A stretch of 64,000 nt of DNA. It comes from Selenomonadaceae bacterium (GTDB lineage: Bacteria; Bacillota; Negativicutes; Selenomonadales; Selenomonadaceae). The position numbers were made by a program, and so were the translations under genes. The stretch is taken from positions 1 to 64,000 of the forward strand of contig JAFRSO010000076.1 of NCBI GenBank assembly GCA_017427545.1, read 5' to 3'. Under the pieces are notes generated by a model. The model was not told the origin of the DNA. It ran no database searches and was given only the letters and a program-made list of their open reading frames with translations. Below are positions 60,347 to 64,000 of the stretch, piece by piece; within the stretch, counting starts at the first letter, position 1, and every line of letters begins with the position of its first letter.

Positions 60347-60580
60347 TCAAAGGCAAAGCAATTTATCCAACGCCTCTTTGTCGTAGTCGATAACGTAATT
60401 TTCGTTGTCAATCGTCGTGACGGGAACCGCCCAATCCATACCCGTCAACTTCTTGCAAGCTTCACGGGCGGCAGGGTCTTTCTCAAGGTCGAATTCCTCA
60501 AACTCAACGTCTTTGGACTTGAGATATTTTTTCACTTTGGCACAATAGGGACAAGTTGCCGTTGTGTAAACTTTGACCAT
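60347..60580 (-). CDS. Glutaredoxin-like protein 2 (CPYC)
   Basis: 77 residues. Active site CPYC in TTATCPYCAKVKKYLK, cis-Pro in [14 protein letters not shown] and end DYDKEALDKLL. It lies 5 nt after trxB and is likely reduced by it. It shares the VPVTTID-NYV segment with glutaredoxin 1 but differs elsewhere, so the two arose by an old duplication or are distinct family members. Confidence 0.9.
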   Translation of the reverse strand: MVKVYTTATCPYCAKVKKYLKSKDVEFEEFDLEKDPAAREACKKLTGMDWAVPVTTIDNENYVIDYDKEALDKLLCL

Positions 60581-60585
60581 TTCAA

Positions 60586-61515
60586 TCAGCCTTTCAACTT
60601 CGCCAAATATTTTTCCGCCAAAAGTGCTGCAGTAGTGCCGTCGGAAGCGGCAGTCGTCAGCTGGCGAATTTCCTTTTCACGAACGTCACCGGCCGCAAAT
60701 ACTCCGTCAATTTCCGTCCGACAATCTTCGCCCGCAGATATCCGACCGCTTGCCGTCAATGTCAATTCGTCCTTGAAAAGCGCAGTATTCGGTTCGACGC
60801 CGATATTGACAAAAATTCCGTCAATCGCCAGCGTTTTAGTCTCGCCCGATTTTTTGTCGAAGATTTCAACTTCCTCAAGCCTTTTATCGCCGCGCAGAGC
60901 CTTGATCTCGGTTTGAAGCATGATCGTAACTTTGTCGTTGGCGCGAAGTCTTTTCTGCGAAACTTCATCAGCGCGAAATTCCGAACGATGAATCAGATAG
61001 AGTTTCTTGGCGTACTTTGTCAGGAAATTTGCCGCGTCGACAGCAGCATTTCCGCCGCCCATGACAGCGATAATTTTTCCGTCGTAAGCGTGACCATCGC
61101 AAAGCTCGCAGTAGTGGACACCACGTCCGGCAAATTTTTTCTCCTCCGGCAACGGCAACTTCCTGCGATTCATGCCCGACGCGATTATCACAACGTCCGC
61201 CTCATAAATTTTTTCCTGCGTCTCAATAATTTTCGGCGAAGTCTTCAGCGTGACTTTTTCTATCTCGTCGAACTCGTCAATCACCGCGCCGAAATTTTCA
61301 GCCTGCGTCTGAACAGTCGAAATCAAATCGCCGCCCTTTACACTCACGAAGCCGGGATAATTTTCAATGTCCGTCGCATTGGCAATCTGCCCGCCGATAA
61401 TCCCGTTTTCCAAAACCAGCGTGTCAAGATTCATGCGTCCGCAGTAAAGAGCCGCCGTCAATCCAGCCATGCCCGCGCCGATAATCACAACGTCCTTGTG
61501 AAGTCTTTCCTTCAT
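60586..61515 (-). CDS. trxB: Thioredoxin reductase
   Basis: 309 residues from ATG 61515, with GGAGGTGGTGA upstream; the frame is open further up but without a better start. NADPH- and FAD-dependent. FAD loop VVIIGAGMAGLTAALYCGR, redox pair CELC in GVHYCELCDGHAYDG, NADPH loop AVMGGGNAAVDAANFL, and the FAD-binding end GVFAAGDVREKEIRQL. The redox pair is CELC rather than the common CATC. First gene of the operon trxB-grx-nuclease-grx-gpx. Confidence 0.95.
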   Translation of the reverse strand: MKERLHKDVVIIGAGMAGLTAALYCGRMNLDTLVLENGIIGGQIANATDIENYPGFVSVKGGDLISTVQTQAENFGAVIDEFDEIEKVTLKTSPKIIETQEKIYEADVVIIASGMNRRKLPLPEEKKFAGRGVHYCELCDGHAYDGKIIAVMGGGNAAVDAANFLTKYAKKLYLIHRSEFRADEVSQKRLRANDKVTIMLQTEIKALRGDKRLEEVEIFDKKSGETKTLAIDGIFVNIGVEPNTALFKDELTLTASGRISAGEDCRTEIDGVFAAGDVREKEIRQLTTAASDGTTAALLAEKYLAKLKG

Positions 61516-61609
61516 GTCACCACCTCCGCCGCCAATTTTACAATCAATGAGAGATTTTTTCAAGGCGACCGCGCTTAACAATTGCCGCAGAAAGTCAAAA
61601 TAAATATAC

Positions 61610-61638
61610 TTGACACGAAAAAACGCCTCGTCTATAAT
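61610..61638 (+). promoter_or_regulatory. Strong predicted promoter of the rpmH operon
   Basis: Perfect TTGACA and TATAAT at a 17-nt spacing, the best match to consensus in the window, 35 nt before the rpmH start. It fits a ribosomal-protein gene. Confidence 0.85.
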
Positions 61639-61673
61639 CGGCATTGTTATCTTATTGCAAGGAGGTGAGCGGT

Positions 61674-61808
61674 TTGAAGCGGACATTTCAACCGAACACA
61701 CATTGGCGCAAAAAAACTCACGGTTTTCGTGAACGCATGAAGACTAAAGGCGGGCGGCTTGTCATCAAGAGACGCCGTCAGCGTGGCAGGAAAGTGCTTA
61801 CTGCTTGA
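61674..61808 (+). CDS. rpmH: Ribosomal protein L34
   Basis: 44 residues from TTG 61674, with GGAGGTGAG upstream. [20 protein letters not shown], then [19 protein letters not shown] and end VLTA: the standard L34 sequence, very basic. It lies just ahead of rnpA as in nearly all bacteria. Confidence 0.97.
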   Translation: MKRTFQPNTHWRKKTHGFRERMKTKGGRLVIKRRRQRGRKVLTA

Positions 61809-61873
61809 GGGTGTGACAGGTCACTAATCGAAGTGGCCTTTTTTTTAGCTTATCGGCGGGTGGAGGATTGCAA

Positions 61874-62221
61874 GTGTTTACCTTAAGCAAGAGTGAAATT
61901 TTTCGTGACAAACGTGATTTTAATGCGTTGCACTCTCGCGGACGGTCGTTCGCCAATCATGCACTGGTTTTGCTCGTCGTCCACAGTGAACGTTACAACG
62001 GCAAAGTCGGATTTGCGGCGGGCAAAAAATTAGGCGGCGCAGTCGTTCGCAATCGTGTCAAACGTTTGATGCGTGAAGCTTATCGGCTCAACAAAAATTC
62101 TCTCCGCCGTGATTGCGGAATGATTCTTGTCGGGCGAAAGTTTCTTGTCAACGCCAAATTCAAAGACGCTGAAAAAGCTTTCCTCGACCTGTGCAAGCGT
62201 GCCAAACTTTTCAACTCATGA
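61874..62221 (+). CDS. rnpA: Ribonuclease P protein component
   Basis: 115 residues from GTG 61874, chosen because GGTGGAGG ends 7 nt upstream (TTG 61868 is too close). Helps the P RNA process tRNA 5' ends. [20 protein letters not shown] at the start and the RNA-binding signature [19 protein letters not shown] are typical. Its stop overlaps the next start (ATGA). Confidence 0.96.
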   Translation: MFTLSKSEIFRDKRDFNALHSRGRSFANHALVLLVVHSERYNGKVGFAAGKKLGGAVVRNRVKRLMREAYRLNKNSLRRDCGMILVGRKFLVNAKFKDAEKAFLDLCKRAKLFNS

Positions 62222-62427
62222 CAAAATTTTTAATAGCTATCATAAAATTTTATCAACGGTGGTTATCGCCGCTCAAAGCCCCATGCTGTCGATTCGTGCC
62301 GACGTGTTCAAATTATGCCGTCGACGCGCTGAAAAAATACGGCTGGGCGCGTGGAGGATGGTTGACGCTCAAAAGAATTTTGCGTTGCAATCCCTTCAGC
62401 AAAGGCGGCTACGACCCCGTAAAATAG
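62218..62427 (+). CDS. yidD: YidD membrane protein insertion factor
   Basis: 69 residues from ATG 62218, overlapping rnpA by 4 nt. [20 protein letters not shown] at the start, [16 protein letters not shown] with the conserved Cys residues, and [16 protein letters not shown] at the end match YidD. Works with YidC at the membrane; amphipathic N-terminal helix. Confidence 0.95.
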   Translation: MTKFLIAIIKFYQRWLSPLKAPCCRFVPTCSNYAVDALKKYGWARGGWLTLKRILRCNPFSKGGYDPVK

Positions 62428-62489
62428 TTAGGAGTTAGGAGGTAGGAGTTAAAACCTAATCCCTGTTCCCTAATCCCTGCTCCCTAAAA
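62426..62489. repeat. 7-mer repeat hairpin between yidD and yidC
   Basis: Left GTTAGGAGTTAGGAGGTAG, right CCTAATCCCTGTTCCCTAAT. The arms use different unit types (TTAGGAG and ATTAGGG) and pair only in part. It interrupts an operon that is otherwise tightly packed. Confidence 0.75.
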
Positions 62490-62501
62490 GGAAGTGATTT
62501 T

Positions 62502-63179
62502 TTGGAAGAACCCGGACTTTTTGGCGGAATATTTGAACCGATAGAAAAATTAATGAACGCCGTATTGACCGCGCTCTATTCGCTGACAGAAATGCTCGGC
62601 GTGCCCAGCTACGGTCTGGCGATAATTCTTTTGACGATACTGATTAAAATTTTGGTCTACCCGCTGACGAAAAAACAGCTCCAATCGATGAAGGCCATGC
62701 AACGTATTCAACCGCAAATGAAAAAGTTGCAGGAGAAGTATAAAAATAATCCGCAAGTCATGCAACAAAAATTGATGGAGCTTTATCAAAAAGAGGGCGC
62801 AAATCCCATGTCGGGGTGCTTGCCCATGCTGATTCAAATGCCGATATTGATGGGCATGTATTACACGCTTTACAGCTTCGATTACGGCGGGGCACCTCCG
62901 TCATTTTTGTGGTTGCCGAGTTTATCTGAAACCGACCCGCTGTACATTTTGCCGTTCCTGTCAATGGCGACGACTTTTCTGCAGCAAAAAATGATGTCCA
63001 ACACGAGCGAAGCCAATCAGCAAATGCGCATAATGATGATAGTAATGCCGCTTTTTATCGGCTGGATAAGTTTAAATTTCCCCGCAGGGCTGGTGCTCTA
63101 TTGGGTGACGATGAACGTCGTGCAGATTGTTCAGCAGTGGTGGACGAATAGACAGGACGACGGTAAGGAGGCTGCTTAA
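62502..63179 (+). CDS. yidC: YidC/Oxa1 membrane protein insertase
   Basis: 225 residues from TTG 62502, with AAAGGAAG upstream. Inserts membrane proteins. The first helix region is SYGLAIILLTILIKILVYPL; the cytosolic hairpin is KQLQSMKAMQRIQPQMKKLQ; GCLPMLIQMPILMGMYYTLY and LNFPAGLVLYWVTMNVVQIV are the later helices. The short form without the large periplasmic domain of E. coli is usual for Firmicutes. No lipobox is seen. Confidence 0.95.
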   Translation: MEEPGLFGGIFEPIEKLMNAVLTALYSLTEMLGVPSYGLAIILLTILIKILVYPLTKKQLQSMKAMQRIQPQMKKLQEKYKNNPQVMQQKLMELYQKEGANPMSGCLPMLIQMPILMGMYYTLYSFDYGGAPPSFLWLPSLSETDPLYILPFLSMATTFLQQKMMSNTSEANQQMRIMMIVMPLFIGWISLNFPAGLVLYWVTMNVVQIVQQWWTNRQDDGKEAA

Positions 63180-63980
63180 ATGGCGAATGTGATTGAAAAG
63201 ACCGGCAAGACGGTTGACGATGCAATTAACGCGGCGGCAGAAGAGCTTGGCGTTACGCGTGACGATTTGGACGTTGAAATTTTGGAGATGCCGACTAAAA
63301 GATTATTCGGTTTGTTTGGAGAGACGCCCGCAAAAATTCGCGCTTCAATTAAGGAACTGCCCGTCGTTGCAGAAAAACCTGTCGTTGTCGCAGAACCTGC
63401 AAAAGTTGAAGAACCTGTCGTCGAAGAAGTGCCCGTCGAAGAACCCGCGATTGAACCGATATTGGAGCCGTCACCGGTAGTAGAAGATCCTTCCGAACCT
63501 GAACCTTTTGACCGTGATAAAGTCATTGACGCGGCGGAAGATTTTTTGCACGAGGTCTTTGAGGCGATGAAACTTGATGTTATCATGAAGATTGACGACG
63601 ACCCTGAAGAAGGCTGCCTGATTGAATTGAGCGGCAAAAGTTTGGGCGTTTTAATCGGCAGGCGCGGTCAAGCTCTCGACGCCCTGCAATATCTGCTGAA
63701 TTTGGCGGTCAATCGCAAAAATGCTGACGAGAAAGTTCACTTCATACTTGATGTTGAGGATTATCGCCGTCGCCGCGAAGATACCCTCAAAAAACTTGCA
63801 AAGAGTGTTGCCGAACGTGCGATTAAAACTCGTCGTGATGTTCGCCTTGAGCCGATGAATCGTCATGAACGGAAAATTATTCATACCGTCTTGCAAGATA
63901 ATGATCGCGTCGAAACTCACAGCGCGGGCGAAGAGCCTTATCGTTACGTCATTGTTTCACCCAGGCGCGGCAGAAGATAA
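63180..63980 (+). CDS. jag: Jag (KhpB/EloR-type) RNA-binding protein
   Basis: 266 residues, ATG directly after the yidC stop. A Jag-N domain (VIEKTGKTVDDAINAAAEEL, with FGLFGETPAKIRA), a Val/Glu/Pro-rich linker (about 65-110), a KH-type domain (SGKSLGVLIGRRGQALDALQ) and an R3H domain (ERAIKTRRDVRLEPMNRHER with RxxxH) are all present. Binds RNA and affects cell elongation and division in Gram-positives. Ends 20 nt before the window edge. Confidence 0.95.
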   Translation: MANVIEKTGKTVDDAINAAAEELGVTRDDLDVEILEMPTKRLFGLFGETPAKIRASIKELPVVAEKPVVVAEPAKVEEPVVEEVPVEEPAIEPILEPSPVVEDPSEPEPFDRDKVIDAAEDFLHEVFEAMKLDVIMKIDDDPEEGCLIELSGKSLGVLIGRRGQALDALQYLLNLAVNRKNADEKVHFILDVEDYRRRREDTLKKLAKSVAERAIKTRRDVRLEPMNRHERKIIHTVLQDNDRVETHSAGEEPYRYVIVSPRRGRR

Positions 63981-64000
63981 TTTGCAATCAAAAAGCGCGA

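Noticed and set aside
61515-61674. Replication origin upstream of rpmH
   Set aside because: No DnaA box cluster and no dnaA gene; only a strong promoter for rpmH is seen.
2439-62489. 7-mer arrays as CRISPR repeats
   Set aside because: Units are only 7 nt, directly tandem without unique spacers, and no cas gene is present.

Overview
This 64 kb window reads as chromosome from a diderm Firmicute, most likely a motile, sugar-fermenting member of the Negativicutes (Selenomonas-like). The outer-membrane side is shown by a TolC-family protein, an AcrAB-type RND pump and a second periplasmic adaptor. The Firmicute side is shown by CheC/CheD chemotaxis, a sigma-D/FliA operon with FapA-like and DUF6115-like genes, YitT, GutM and the rpmH-rnpA-yidD-yidC-jag cluster. 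No species can be named from the sequence alone.

Layout. 1-534: 3' end of an unrecognised gene. 0.76-4.4 kb (minus): mannitol operon mtlA-cupin-mtlD. 4.8-10.2 kb (plus): sorbitol operon (SorC-type regulator, GutM, SrlA, an SrlE with two tandem IIB domains, a IIA-dehydrogenase fusion, an epimerase-like protein). 10.3-11.8 kb: orphan biotin carboxylase. 12.1-22.5 kb: chemotaxis/motility operon cheB-(four-helix-bundle gene)-cheA-cheW-cheC-cheD-membrane protein-fliA-fapA-like-two more genes. 22.5-24.8 kb: glycosyltransferase, then tRNA-Lys/Glu/Asp, two small secreted paralogues and tRNA-Phe. 24.9-33.8 kb: TatA-like, TolC, MacA-like adaptor, ClC protein, and AcrAB on the minus strand. 33.8-37.6 kb: folP-folB-folK/folA fusion, ung, a small membrane protein and a PGRP-type amidase.

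37.7-50.6 kb is a signalling island. It holds a membrane hybrid kinase with two receiver domains; a minus-strand partner-switching set (STAS protein, RsbW-like ATPase, two Cache-HAMP-SpoIIE phosphatases around a TPR protein); a small zinc-ribbon gene; a broken leucine-rich-repeat gene; a tail-anchored protein; and a PAS hybrid kinase. The STAS operon and the PAS kinase share an upstream motif: a TTTGTACAAA palindrome exactly 18 nt before TATTAT. 50.6-58.3 kb: uvrB, an MqsR-type toxin with a cysteine-less MqsA-like partner, a degenerate HD-GYP protein, yitT, clpB. 58.5-61.5 kb (minus): redox operon trxB-grx-[GIY-YIG nuclease with three helix-turn-helix-like repeats]-grx-gpx. 61.6-64 kb: rpmH, rnpA, yidD, yidC, jag.

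Two repeat families run through the intergenic DNA. One is short tandem 7-mers (TAGGAAC, TTAGGAG, TAGGGAT, TAGCTGT and similar), usually as two facing arms that can form a hairpin. The other is a dispersed element of about 140-220 bp in four copies. The 7-mers also reach into genes: they supply stop codons, encode the C-terminal tail of the FolK-FolA fusion and enclose the four-helix-bundle gene.
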